A stretch of 64,000 bases of DNA from an uncultured Porphyromonadaceae bacterium. Its GTDB lineage: Bacteria; Bacteroidota; Bacteroidia; Bacteroidales; Muribaculaceae. Each line of letters begins with the position of its first letter. Position 1 is the first letter of the stretch. The notes under the pieces are model-generated. The model saw only the letters and a program-made list of their open reading frames with translations. It was not told the DNA's origin and ran no database searches. Of the stretch, positions 37,401-45,699 are shown in pieces. The position numbers were made by a program, and so were the translations under genes. The DNA lies in assembly GCA_937901905.1 (NCBI GenBank), contig CALDIF010000066.1, positions 1-64,000 on the forward strand, written 5' to 3'.

Positions 37401-37847
37401 GGCAGTGCGTCCCACCGCAAGCGAGATGGTTGTGCTTTCAACGCTTTCACGCGACGACACCTTCTCGGCAAGAGCCTCGGGATAGGTGACGACCGACAAG
37501 GGCGCATCATCACTGTGCCAACGGTTGAGGACCTCGGTTCGCAAAATCTCGCTCGGGGGATCGACTTGACCGTACTTGATGTCACGTTTATAACCCGAGG
37601 GGAACATCATCACGTCGTGCTCGCCTCGCAGGGCTACAAGGTCGCCGTACAGGTAGCCGGCGGCATCGGCATCATCGGCAATGACAAGATAAGGCACCCG
37701 GCGACGCGGCAACAACGAGAGCATCACCGCGCACGACGAACCGGCAAGACCGTCGACAACGATGTCGCGCTTGGCGGCTTCAACGGCACGACGCAACGCA
37801 GTGGCACGACGTCCGCCGAACAATCGGGCAATTTCAACAGATTTCAT
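34491..37847 (-). CDS. mfd: Transcription-repair coupling factor Mfd
   Basis: The ~1118-aa ATPase removes RNA polymerase stalled at DNA damage and recruits UvrA. Domains in order: UvrB-like N-terminal module (about 1-330), RNA polymerase interaction domain (about 365-440, VHEDHGVGRFGG), and the SF2/RecG-like motor with Walker A GDVGFGKTE (about 578), DEEQ (about 680), TMSATPIPRTL and LHQLRGRVGRS. The C-terminal UvrA-regulating domain begins near 970. Frame upstream of ATG 37847 allows only a TTG inside the -7 box, so ATG 37847 is taken. The gene is convergent with the DUF4143 ATPase and divergent from the ABC exporter. Confidence 0.96.
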   Translation of the reverse strand: MKSVEIARLFGGRRATALRRAVEAAKRDIVVDGLAGSSCAVMLSLLPRRRVPYLVIADDADAAGYLYGDLVALRGEHDVMMFPSGYKRDIKYGQVDPPSEILRTEVLNRWHSDDAPLSVVTYPEALAEKVSSRESVESTTISLAVGRTADMLDVAHRLADMGFVRVDYVYEPGQLAVRGSLLDVFSFTGELPLRIDFFGDEIDSIRTFDVETQLSKERLDSVSLMGAQGGDTTSGVSLPEFCGDETVVVVHDMRHVVARVADIGRETMSESALIADESDVHALQRVVDTARFAATVNDLRRITVLPGESATRGDARVSCNCSPQGVYHKNFDLIAQSLTRYLDSGYTLYIGSDSDKQIERLRTIFADRGDNITFEPIEGTLHEGFVDEDKKICIFTDHQIFDRFHKYTLRSERARSGKLAMSLRELQQIEPGDYIVHEDHGVGRFGGLLRTAVNGTVQEMIKLTYHGGDQIFVSIHSLHKLSKYRGREGEEPHLHKLGSGAWHKLKSRTKSRLKDIARDLIQLYAKRRQEQGHAFSPDGYLQQELEASFIYEDTPDQLKATRAVKADMESARPMDRLICGDVGFGKTEVAIRAAFKAAVDGMQTAVLVPTTVLAFQHWRTFTERLKEFPVRVDYMSRARSPKDLRALLKDLADGKIDIIIGTHKLIGKSVRFANLGLLIIDEEQKFGVAVKERLKQLKVNVDTLTMSATPIPRTLQFSLMGARDLSAITTPPANRQPILTTISTLNDDTISEAVNFELSRGGQVFVINNRIEGLEKLEHMVRRLVPDARVAVAHGRMEPELLEQTIIDFADHRNDVLIATTIIENGIDMPNAGTIIINNAQNFGLSELHQLRGRVGRSSRKAFCYLLVPAGVPLTTIARRRLQAIESFSDLGAGIHIAMQDLDIRGAGNLLGAEQSGFIADLGYETYQKILREAVLELKTEEFSDTFADESSEQAALTGEETTYVSDCTIDTDLELMFPATWVPQEGERINLYRELDSMTTPEQVAAFEERMVDRFGAIPEMAAELIKIVPLRRLACRLGIVKVALKGGMMYVYFVGDENVAYYQSTAFGRILHYMQLNPQRCRIREKNGRRSIVIERVPNVSTALDVLNSISALPSV

Positions 37848-37856
37848 TTCAAGGCA

Positions 37857-37864
37857 CAAAATTA
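37857..37864 (-). promoter_or_regulatory. -7 box (TAATTTTG) for mfd, very close to the start codon
   Basis: A TAnnTTTG match on the minus strand only 9 bases before ATG 37847, so any transcript from it would have almost no leader. No convincing -33 box. On the plus strand GAATTTTG at 37977-37984 stands similarly close to the ABC gene. Confidence 0.5.
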
Positions 37865-37991
37865 CAAATTTTTTCGCTTATCACGCCAATCGGTCGACCG
37901 ACATGTCGCCTACATAATAATTTATCGCACCGGGCGGCAAACAATATAACAAAGAGACGAGCGTTATTGTTGTAGTGAATTTTGTGTCGTG

Positions 37992-39821
37992 ATGAACGGT
38001 TTTTTCTCATTGTTGGCCCGCTTTGTGCCACCCTACAAGCACTACCTCGTGCTTAACGTGTTGTTCAATATCTTGGCAGCACTCCTCACCCTATTCTCTT
38101 TTGCCCTTATTATTCCCATTCTCGAGATGTTGTTCGGGCTGAACACCGCCACCTACGAGTTCATGCCCTGGGGAAGCACGAGTATAGATAAGGTTGTGGT
38201 GAACAACTTTTACTATGCCGTACAGTGCATCATCGCCCGCTACGGCAGTTCGGTGGCGTTGGCGTCAATAGCCGTGGCTCTCGTGGTAATGACTGCACTC
38301 AAGACAGGGAGTGCCTACCTGAGCGCGTTCTTCATGATACCGATACGCACCGGCATTGTGCGCGATATTCGCAACATGATATATGCCAAGATTGTCACCT
38401 TGCCTTTAGGTTTTTTCACCAACGAGCGCAAGGGCGACGTGATGGCTCGCATGAGCGGTGACGTGACCGAGGTGGAAAACAGCGTGATGTCGTCGCTGGA
38501 CATGATGTTCAAGAACCCCATCATGATTGTGGTGTGCCTCACAATGATGATATTGGTGAGTTGGCAGTTGACAGTGTTCGTGTTGATATTGCTGCCCGTT
38601 GCCGGGCTTGTGATGGGCGGTGTGGGCAAGCGTCTCAAACGCGTGAGCCTTGATGTACAGAACCAATGGGGCGTGTTGCTGAGCAACATTGAGGAAACGA
38701 TAGGCGGACTGCGTGTCATAAAGGCGTTTAATGCCGAGGGCACTGTGCGCGCGCGTTTCACCGGCGAGAACGAGCGTTTTCGCGACATCACCACTCGCAT
38801 GCAACGGCGTTATGAGTTGGCTCACCCGATGAGCGAATTCCTCGGCACGGCAACCATAGCCATAGTGTTGTGGTTTGGAGGCACACTGATTTTGAGTGGC
38901 ACCAGCACCATTACCGCACCCAAGTTCATTTACTACATGGTGATATTTTACAGCATCATCAATCCTGCCAAGGACTTGAGCAAGGCGACCTACTCAATAC
39001 AACGCGGTCGCGCTTCAATAGAGCGCATCGACCGCATCTTGAGTGCGCCGGTCACGATAACCGACCCTGACGCACCGGCACCGGCACCGGTGCTCACCGA
39101 TGCAATACGGTTCAACGATGTGACGTTTGCTTACGACGAGCGGGCGGTCATTGACCATGTTTCGCTCGACGTACCGCGCGGAGCAACGGTGGCTCTCGTG
39201 GGGCAGAGCGGTAGCGGCAAGACAACACTTGCCGACTTGTTGCCCCGTTTCTACGACGTGCGGGAAGGCAGCATCACCATTGACGGGGTTGACATCAAAC
39301 AATTCCGCATCAGCGACCTGCGAGCCATCATGGGTAACGTGAACCAAGAAGCAATCTTGTTTAACGACACCTTTGCCGCCAACATCGCCTTCGGCACGCC
39401 CGATGCCACCCGTGAACAAATCGAACAAGCCGCACGCATCGCCAACGCCTACGATTTCATCATGGAAACCGAGCGTGGTTTCGACACCAATATAGGCGAT
39501 CGCGGCTGCAAGTTGAGTGGAGGTCAGCGACAACGCATCTCTATAGCACGTGCTATACTCAAAAATCCTCCCGTGCTGATACTTGATGAAGCGACCAGCG
39601 CACTTGACACCGAGAGCGAACACCTCGTTCAACAAGCCCTTGACAACTTGATGCAAGGGCGCACGACCCTCGTTATCGCCCACCGGTTGAGCACCATCAA
39701 GAACGCGACAATGATATGTGTGATGCAAGAGGGCAAAATTGTGGAGCGCGGTACCCACGACGAGTTGATTGCTCGCGGAGGAGCGTACAGTCACCTCGTC
39801 GAAATGCAAGGCTTGTCATGA
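37992..39821 (+). CDS. MsbA-like ABC exporter (fused permease-ATPase)
   Basis: The 609-aa half-transporter has a six-helix membrane domain (about 1-325) and an ATPase domain (about 365-609) with Walker A GQSGSGKTT (about 404), Q-loop VNQEAILF, signature LSGGQRQR (about 506), Walker B LILDEATSALD (about 530) and the switch AHRLS. It would act as a homodimer, probably as a lipid or lipid A flippase like MsbA; a drug exporter role cannot be excluded. A GTG at 37989 directly precedes ATG 37992 and could also serve as start. Its stop overlaps the shikimate kinase ATG. Confidence 0.9.
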   Translation: MNGFFSLLARFVPPYKHYLVLNVLFNILAALLTLFSFALIIPILEMLFGLNTATYEFMPWGSTSIDKVVVNNFYYAVQCIIARYGSSVALASIAVALVVMTALKTGSAYLSAFFMIPIRTGIVRDIRNMIYAKIVTLPLGFFTNERKGDVMARMSGDVTEVENSVMSSLDMMFKNPIMIVVCLTMMILVSWQLTVFVLILLPVAGLVMGGVGKRLKRVSLDVQNQWGVLLSNIEETIGGLRVIKAFNAEGTVRARFTGENERFRDITTRMQRRYELAHPMSEFLGTATIAIVLWFGGTLILSGTSTITAPKFIYYMVIFYSIINPAKDLSKATYSIQRGRASIERIDRILSAPVTITDPDAPAPAPVLTDAIRFNDVTFAYDERAVIDHVSLDVPRGATVALVGQSGSGKTTLADLLPRFYDVREGSITIDGVDIKQFRISDLRAIMGNVNQEAILFNDTFAANIAFGTPDATREQIEQAARIANAYDFIMETERGFDTNIGDRGCKLSGGQRQRISIARAILKNPPVLILDEATSALDTESEHLVQQALDNLMQGRTTLVIAHRLSTIKNATMICVMQEGKIVERGTHDELIARGGAYSHLVEMQGLS

Positions 39822-40375
39822 AGACAACGGTATTTCTCGTGGGCTTCATGGGGTGTGGCAAGAGTACGCTCGGAGCGGAACTTGCCTCGCAGGCGGGCGT
39901 GCCGTTTATTGACCTCGACGAGTATATTGAACGGGAATACGGAATGAGCGTTCAAGGGATTTTTGCCACGCTGGGTGAGGCGGCTTTTCGCCAAGCCGAG
40001 ACAGCGGCTCTCACGGCAGTGGCCACGACAGGAGCCGTCGTGGCGACCGGCGGAGGCACTCCCTGCCACGGCGATAACATGGCGACGATGAACGCCGGGG
40101 GAATTACCGTGTGGCTCACGGCTCCGGTCGACGTTATCACCCGTCGCTTGCTCATTCCCGAACAACGTGCCAAACGCCCCCTTCTCAACGGTCTCAGTGC
40201 AACGGAAATCGAAAATTTTGTCCGACAGTCATTGGAGAAACGACGACCGTACTACGGTCTCGCACAGATGCACTTCGACAGCACCGACATCGAAACCGCT
40301 ACTGCAACCCGTCGCACAGCGACAGCATTGCTCAACGAACTCAAGCGCACAACGGAACATCAAGAAGGGCGGTAA
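39818..40375 (+). CDS. aroK: Shikimate kinase
   Basis: The 185-aa enzyme phosphorylates shikimate at O3 in aromatic amino-acid synthesis. Walker A GFMGCGKST has Lys15; DLDEYIE (Asp pair) and FRQAET bind shikimate; GGGTPCHG is the conserved glycine loop; RRPYYG lies in the C-terminal region. The frame is open upstream to 39716, but the ATGA overlap with the ABC exporter stop and the family-typical MKTTVFLVGFMG start fix ATG 39818. Confidence 0.95.
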   Translation: MKTTVFLVGFMGCGKSTLGAELASQAGVPFIDLDEYIEREYGMSVQGIFATLGEAAFRQAETAALTAVATTGAVVATGGGTPCHGDNMATMNAGGITVWLTAPVDVITRRLLIPEQRAKRPLLNGLSATEIENFVRQSLEKRRPYYGLAQMHFDSTDIETATATRRTATALLNELKRTTEHQEGR

Positions 40376-40453
40376 TCCGTTCAATTTGTCGCATCGCAAT
40401 CAATTAAACAATCAATTTTTGCAGATTTATTTCTTGATTTCAAGTTTTTATAC

Positions 40454-40461
40454 TAACTTTG
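40454..40461 (+). promoter_or_regulatory. -7 box (TAACTTTG) for the tRNA gene
   Basis: A full TAnnTTTG match 37 bases before the tRNA 5' end. Confidence 0.7.
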
Positions 40462-40497
40462 CAGTCGCAATCGCGACACCTCATGTGTTTGGCGACC

Positions 40498-40571
40498 GGT
40501 CCCATAGCTCAGTCGGTTAGAGCAATTGACTCATAATCAAGAGGTCCTTGGTTCAAGCCCAAGTGGGACCA
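40498..40571 (+). tRNA. tRNA with CAU anticodon (probably elongator Met)
   Basis: A 74-nt cloverleaf. The acceptor arms are GGTCCCA (from 40498) and TGGGACC plus discriminator A (40571). The D-arm is GCTC/GAGC, the anticodon loop is CTCATAA, and the T-arm is CTTGG-TTCAAGC-CCAAG. CCA is not encoded in full. The first base pair of the anticodon stem is A-G, a mismatch. CAU reads Met, or Ile-AUA if the C is modified to lysidine; the initiator is less likely because the anticodon stem lacks three G-C pairs. Confidence 0.93.
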
Positions 40572-40579
40572 CAAGAATA

Positions 40580-40619
40580 AGCGGACAGTTACAACATTGT
40601 GACTGTCCGCTGCTATTTT
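40580..40619 (+). terminator. Terminator after the tRNA
   Basis: AGCGGACAGT (40580-40589) and ACTGTCCGCT (40602-40611) form a perfect 10-bp stem followed by GCTATTTTG. Confidence 0.8.
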
Positions 40620-40648
40620 GTCGATACACCCCACTACGGGCGAGTGCA

Positions 40649-41125
40649 TCATGATATAAAGCCCATCAAAGCGACACCGACTATCGAAATTGTGACAACA
40701 GCGGGAAGAGCCTTGGCTGCATAGTAGTGCACCCAATAGCGCCACGAGGAGCGCAACCACCGTCCGGCCGGAGTGCCGCTATATGCCATCACGCCGAGGG
40801 CTGTACCTATTATCGCCCCGAGCACCATGATGCGAGGCTCAAGCAAGATGCCGAGCAAAATACCGGCGACACCGGTCGAGACGATATAAAGATTACTCAC
40901 CCGTTTGCCGTCGGGCTCACCCACAGGAGCCAAATGATATATGGCAGCGGCTATCATGGCGGCAACCGCCCAAAACCACAGGTATCGGGGCGGCACGAAG
41001 ATGTGATAACCCATGTGCAAAACGAGCAGACCGGCAAACGCCGACAGCGGTGCAAACATTCGCGGGAAGAGGGTAAAACCGAGTGCCGCGACGAGCAGCA
41101 AAAGTCCTGTTATAAGTAATATCAT
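40649..41125 (-). CDS. Small multi-helix membrane protein (DUF456-like)
   Basis: The 158-aa protein is almost all hydrophobic, with four or five helices. A glycine-zipper-like GAIIGTALGVMAYSGTPAGR (near 103-122) recalls DUF456 proteins, but the match is by eye. It lies 18 bases after the 7TM-HD gene and would be the third gene of the rel transcript. Function unknown. Confidence 0.75.
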   Translation of the reverse strand: MILLITGLLLLVAALGFTLFPRMFAPLSAFAGLLVLHMGYHIFVPPRYLWFWAVAAMIAAAIYHLAPVGEPDGKRVSNLYIVSTGVAGILLGILLEPRIMVLGAIIGTALGVMAYSGTPAGRWLRSSWRYWVHYYAAKALPAVVTISIVGVALMGFIS

Positions 41126-41143
41126 ATCGTTATTGACCTTGAG

Positions 41144-43204
41144 TTATTGACCTTGAGTTGTCGACGCTTGGGCGGTGACCGGAGCATAGGACACCCGCGC
41201 CGAAGCCGATGAACGCAGCCGTTCGGTAATAACAGTCTTAACGGTTTCTATCTCACTCAATGTGATAGGAGCCTCGTTGAGCAAACCATCGGCCTTCTGA
41301 CCGTCAATCACACGATTAACCATGTCGCGAATATTCTTGTCGTTAGGCTCGGTGATGCTCTTGACGGCAGCCTCACAGGCATCGGTCATCATCAATATTG
41401 CCGCCTCGCGCGACTGCGGATTGGGACCGGGATAGGTGTAAATGGAGCGATCCACATCAGCCTCACTCTTGGCTGCCTTACAAGCGGTTGCGTAGAAGAA
41501 TTTTGCCATGCCCTTGCCGTGGTGTTGCAATATCATGTCGACAATCACCTTGGGCAGGTTGGCTTTTTGTGCCATTTGCACACCGTCGGTAACATGGGCG
41601 ATAACGATGCGTGCGCTTTGCTCGGGCATCAAGGCATCATGTGGGTTGACCCCCATTTGATTTTCGGTGAAAAATGCCGGGTTGTTTATCTTGCCTATAT
41701 CGTGGTACATCGCACCGGCACGCACCAGTTGCACGTTTGCACCGATGCGCAGTGCCACCTCGCTGGCAATCATCGACACCTGAATTGAGTGTTGGAACGT
41801 GCCCTGGCACTTCTCGCTCAAGGTGCGCATCAGCGGTGTGTTAATGTCGGTCAACTCAACGAGTGTCGCCATACTGGTAAAGCCGAACAGACGCTCAACA
41901 ACGAAGATTACAATGCTCGAGAACGACAATGTGACACAGTTAACCGCAAAATATTTGATTACAGTCCACTCGAACGAACCCATGTTAGCCGAATAATTGC
42001 CGCCGGAGAACACATGAGTCATGTCGCCGCCTCGCATCATCACTACAGCAATGTACATGAGCGTGTAGGCAATAAACACATTGGCGGCACAGCGCAACAT
42101 CTGCGAACGGCGCGTGAGTTCTTGTATAGACGCGATAGCCACGAAACCCGCCACCGACTGCATCATGATATACTCCACGCGGTCGCCGACAACGAGCGCG
42201 GTGACGAGCACGAGCGTGACATGAGTTGCAAAAGCAGTGCGAGAGTCGAAAAACACGGCAACCACAATGGGAACCACGGCAAGCGGAATCACATAACGGT
42301 AGTTGTGAGCGTGGGTGATGGCATACAATGCCAAAGCCGTTGAGAGGCTAAGCAGCAACAACAGGAACACGAACCTCTTGGTCTGAGACAAATACTTGGG
42401 TCGCATCGTGACCAAGAAGAGATAAAGAGTGAGCATCAACAAGGTCACGATGGCGACCTTGCCTATCATCACTTGTCGTCCCACCGATGCCACACCCTTG
42501 TCGCTGGCATCGCGTTCGAGGTCGTTGTAATAGGACTGCAAGACATGGTATAGCGTCGGGGTGATGACCGCACCGTTATCAATGATGATGTCACCTTTGG
42601 CGACTTGTCGAATATAAAGCGCATTATCAATCGCCGTCGAGAGCAAACGCTCGTTGTTGAGCGTGTCGAGCCTCACATTGGGCAGGACAACCGTACTCGC
42701 CGTGTTGAGGTCAACCGCGCCCTCACTCGCGAGCAAGTCGGTTGCACGAGCAACGGTAAACAGTCGCGTGGTGTCGACGGGCGTGTACACACCCGAGGCG
42801 TCTTGAACAGACACTCGCACGATAGAGTCCTCTTCAAATGCTCGGGCGAGATTGTCGTCAACGACACCCACCTCGTAGATGTGTCGCAATGTGGCGATCG
42901 CCGCATGAGGCAGACCGCGCGCAGCAGCCACCGCTTTGGTGGCAACATCGTTGTCTACTAACGCTTTGGGAACGAATGCTTCACGCTCGGCACGCGAAAT
43001 GTCTTGCACCGTATCGCCGGTATAAAAAGCATCGAAGGTGCGATCGGATACAAGGGTGCCGTAGTTCCAGCGTTGGTAATAATCGAAGTCGTACCCCACT
43101 CGCACCGCCTTGTTGGTCAAGACGAGCGTGGCGGTGACCACACCTATTGCCGCTAACATCAGCAATAGGGGCATTACCGCTTGTTTGTCGTATTTGAATT
43201 TCAT
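41144..43204 (-). CDS. 7TM-HD protein, PgpH-like cyclic-di-AMP phosphodiesterase
   Basis: The 686-aa protein has an N-terminal helix, an extracytoplasmic 7TMR-HDED domain (about 40-245), seven helices (about 245-465) and a cytoplasmic HD domain (about 475-680). HD motifs are intact: GTFQHSIQV (His of the first motif), AGAMYHDIGK and the HH pair in ILQHHGKG; MMTDACEAAVKS follows. In Listeria, PgpH of this architecture degrades c-di-AMP and is inhibited by ppGpp. The gene follows rel by 36 bases on the same strand. Whether this organism makes c-di-AMP is not shown in the window. Confidence 0.88.
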   Translation of the reverse strand: MKFKYDKQAVMPLLLMLAAIGVVTATLVLTNKAVRVGYDFDYYQRWNYGTLVSDRTFDAFYTGDTVQDISRAEREAFVPKALVDNDVATKAVAAARGLPHAAIATLRHIYEVGVVDDNLARAFEEDSIVRVSVQDASGVYTPVDTTRLFTVARATDLLASEGAVDLNTASTVVLPNVRLDTLNNERLLSTAIDNALYIRQVAKGDIIIDNGAVITPTLYHVLQSYYNDLERDASDKGVASVGRQVMIGKVAIVTLLMLTLYLFLVTMRPKYLSQTKRFVFLLLLLSLSTALALYAITHAHNYRYVIPLAVVPIVVAVFFDSRTAFATHVTLVLVTALVVGDRVEYIMMQSVAGFVAIASIQELTRRSQMLRCAANVFIAYTLMYIAVVMMRGGDMTHVFSGGNYSANMGSFEWTVIKYFAVNCVTLSFSSIVIFVVERLFGFTSMATLVELTDINTPLMRTLSEKCQGTFQHSIQVSMIASEVALRIGANVQLVRAGAMYHDIGKINNPAFFTENQMGVNPHDALMPEQSARIVIAHVTDGVQMAQKANLPKVIVDMILQHHGKGMAKFFYATACKAAKSEADVDRSIYTYPGPNPQSREAAILMMTDACEAAVKSITEPNDKNIRDMVNRVIDGQKADGLLNEAPITLSEIETVKTVITERLRSSASARVSYAPVTAQASTTQGQ

Positions 43205-43240
43205 GATAAGAGAGTTTTCTTATTTTGCTGTCTGCCCTTG

Positions 43241-45478
43241 TCAACTCGTGCGAATGGCCTGCTTGACATCGTCCACTTCCCTCAAGCGATGACACAGGTC
43301 GGTCACCACACCGGCATCGGTAATCAAGACATCGAGATCACAGTGGAAAAGCCCGTCATTCGCCTCGATGTTGAGTCGACGCATATTGATTGACATCGTG
43401 GTGGAAATGATGTGTATGATACGCTGCAACACGCCTTGATTGTCAATACCCTCGACATGAATACAGGCAAGAAAACGCACATTAACCTCGTCCCAACTCG
43501 TTTGTAACAAGCGTTCACCGTGTTGAGCCTTGAGGGCGGCGGCACGCGGACAGTCCATCTTGTGTACCGTCACCCGGTTGTGCTCGTCGAAGTAACCCAC
43601 CACGTCATCGCCGGGAATGGGGCGACAGTAGTCGCAAATGCGGTAATTGGCAACCCCGTCGGTTGTGCGCAACACATACACCTTCTTGGCATCAACAGGC
43701 TCACTATCCGGCTCATTATCGGCATGCTTCTTTGTTTTGGGAAACTTGAATTTTTCCGCAATGATACCCAACAGTCCCTGTTCTTTCTTCTTGCTCTTGA
43801 TGTGCTTGATTGTCAAGTCGTTAAGAACCGCCTCACCCGAACCTATCATGCGGAACAAGTCGTCCTTGTTAGCGGCACGATACATGTGAATGAGGCGTAT
43901 CATCACTTCGTTGGTCAACTCCTGTTGTTCGGCAGCGAGAAAATCATTCAACATTTTCTCGCCGGTGTGGACAATCTTGCGTTGATGATGTTTCACCGCC
44001 TGGTGCAAGCGCGCCTTGCCGGTTGATGTCACGAGAAAATCCTCCCACTCGGCCTTGGGAACCTGCGAATGCGATGTGAGCACCTCAACCTGGTCACCGC
44101 TGTTGAGTTTATAGGAAAAGGGTTGCAACTGCCTGTTCACCTTACCGGCAATGCAATGTGCACCCAACTCGCTGTGCAACGTGAAAGCAAAGTCCAATAT
44201 TGTCGCCCCCAACGGCAGGTTAAAGGTCTGACCCGTGGGCGAAAACACCAGAACCGATGTTGCAAACAAGTTTAACTTGATCATCTCGAGGAAATCAACA
44301 GAATCGGGACCCGGATTAGCCAACACGTCTTGTATGTTGCGAAACCACTCGGCCAAACCACTCTCCTCGTCTTGCTCCGACGACTTGTACTTCCAGTGGG
44401 CGGCAAGTCCGCGCTCGGCGACATCGTCCATGCGGCGACTGCGAATTTGCACCTCGACCCATGTTCCCCCCGGTCCCATCACCGTGACATGCAAGGCACG
44501 ATAACCGTTGGGCTTGGGTGTACTGATCCAATCGCGCAACCGGGTGGGGTGTTTCTTGTAAATATCGGTAATCTCACTATAAATATCCAAGCACACGCGT
44601 TTCTCGAGAGTCTCGTCGTCACATTCGAACACAATGCGTGCCGCGTACAGGTCGTACACCTCCTCAAACGGCACATGCTTGGTTTCCATTTTCTTCCAAA
44701 TCGAGTAACACGACTTGACGCGAGCACTGAATTCATATTGCAAGCCCATCTTGTCGAGGACAGCACGAATGGGAGCCGCGAATTCCTCAAAAAAGGCATT
44801 ACGCGACGCTTCGCTCTGCTCGACCTTGGCAGCGATGGCTTTATAGGTATCGGGGTGCTCATACTTGAAACACAACTCTTCAAACTCGGTCTTGATAGCA
44901 AACAGACCGAGACGATGAGCCAACGGAGCATAGACGTACAAGGTTTCTCCGGCAATCTTATACTGCTTGGCTGTCGGCATCGAGGCAAGTGTGCGCATAT
45001 TGTGCAAACGGTCAGCCATCTTGATGAGAACAACCCTAATGTCGTTGCTCATCGTGAGCAACAACTTGCGGAAGTTCTCGGCCTGCATGGACGCTTCTTC
45101 ACCGAAAATACCACCCGAAATCTTGGTCAAACCGTCAACGATGTGGGCAATCTTGTCACCGAATATCCCCCGAATGTCCTCAACGGTATAGTCGGTGTCC
45201 TCAACAACATCGTGCAACAAAGCGGCACAAATCGAGGTTGAGCCCAATCCGATTTCCACACTCACAATCGTGGCAACGGCGATTGGGTGTAAAATGTAAG
45301 GCTCTCCACTGCGACGACGTATGCCTTGATGAGCATTTCTCGCAAACTCAAATGCCTTGTTGATGATTTCCACCTTCTTGCGGTGGTTGCTGTTCAAATA
45401 ACTGTCGAGCAACACACGGTAGGCATTGTCTATCATCTCGTTTTCCGGCTGCTGACTATGTTGTTGATATTCGCTCAT
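43241..45478 (-). CDS. rel: Bifunctional (p)ppGpp synthetase/hydrolase Rel
   Basis: The 745-aa protein has a hydrolase HD domain with intact HDVVEDT (about 90), a synthetase domain (VKSCYSIWKKM and YDLYAARIVFE, about 255-290; NGYRALHVTV), a TGS domain (VLVFSPTGQTFNLPLG, about 405), a Cys/His zinc-finger region (CDYCRPIPGDDV with MDCPRA) and a C-terminal ACT domain. Both activities look intact, so it should set the alarmone level alone or nearly so. It heads a minus-strand operon with the PgpH-like gene. A -7 box lies 25 bases upstream, divergent from the MBOAT promoter. Confidence 0.95.
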   Translation of the reverse strand: MSEYQQHSQQPENEMIDNAYRVLLDSYLNSNHRKKVEIINKAFEFARNAHQGIRRRSGEPYILHPIAVATIVSVEIGLGSTSICAALLHDVVEDTDYTVEDIRGIFGDKIAHIVDGLTKISGGIFGEEASMQAENFRKLLLTMSNDIRVVLIKMADRLHNMRTLASMPTAKQYKIAGETLYVYAPLAHRLGLFAIKTEFEELCFKYEHPDTYKAIAAKVEQSEASRNAFFEEFAAPIRAVLDKMGLQYEFSARVKSCYSIWKKMETKHVPFEEVYDLYAARIVFECDDETLEKRVCLDIYSEITDIYKKHPTRLRDWISTPKPNGYRALHVTVMGPGGTWVEVQIRSRRMDDVAERGLAAHWKYKSSEQDEESGLAEWFRNIQDVLANPGPDSVDFLEMIKLNLFATSVLVFSPTGQTFNLPLGATILDFAFTLHSELGAHCIAGKVNRQLQPFSYKLNSGDQVEVLTSHSQVPKAEWEDFLVTSTGKARLHQAVKHHQRKIVHTGEKMLNDFLAAEQQELTNEVMIRLIHMYRAANKDDLFRMIGSGEAVLNDLTIKHIKSKKKEQGLLGIIAEKFKFPKTKKHADNEPDSEPVDAKKVYVLRTTDGVANYRICDYCRPIPGDDVVGYFDEHNRVTVHKMDCPRAAALKAQHGERLLQTSWDEVNVRFLACIHVEGIDNQGVLQRIIHIISTTMSINMRRLNIEANDGLFHCDLDVLITDAGVVTDLCHRLREVDDVKQAIRTS

Positions 45479-45502
45479 AAATCTACCTAATTAACCGAAC
45501 CG

Positions 45503-45510
45503 CAAAGTTA
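45503..45510 (-). promoter_or_regulatory. -7 box (TAACTTTG) for rel
   Basis: A full TAnnTTTG match on the minus strand; leader about 19 nt. Confidence 0.65.
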
Positions 45511-45672
45511 TAAAAACAAAAATTGCTATGCAAATTTTAATTATGCCCCACCATTAACCGTATAAAACTCACTGTAAACGGTTAATTACTATCGTGGCTG
45601 CGACCGATAACATTCGGTAAATTCCACCCGACCCGGCACATCGGACTCTTGCCGATATTCGGGTAATATTTG

Positions 45673-45680
45673 TACCTTTG
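45673..45680 (+). promoter_or_regulatory. -7 box (TACCTTTG) for the MBOAT gene
   Basis: A full TAnnTTTG match on the plus strand; leader about 14 nt to ATG 45700. It excludes an in-frame ATG at 45670. Confidence 0.75.
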
Positions 45681-45699
45681 CATCGCAAAACACGGTGAG

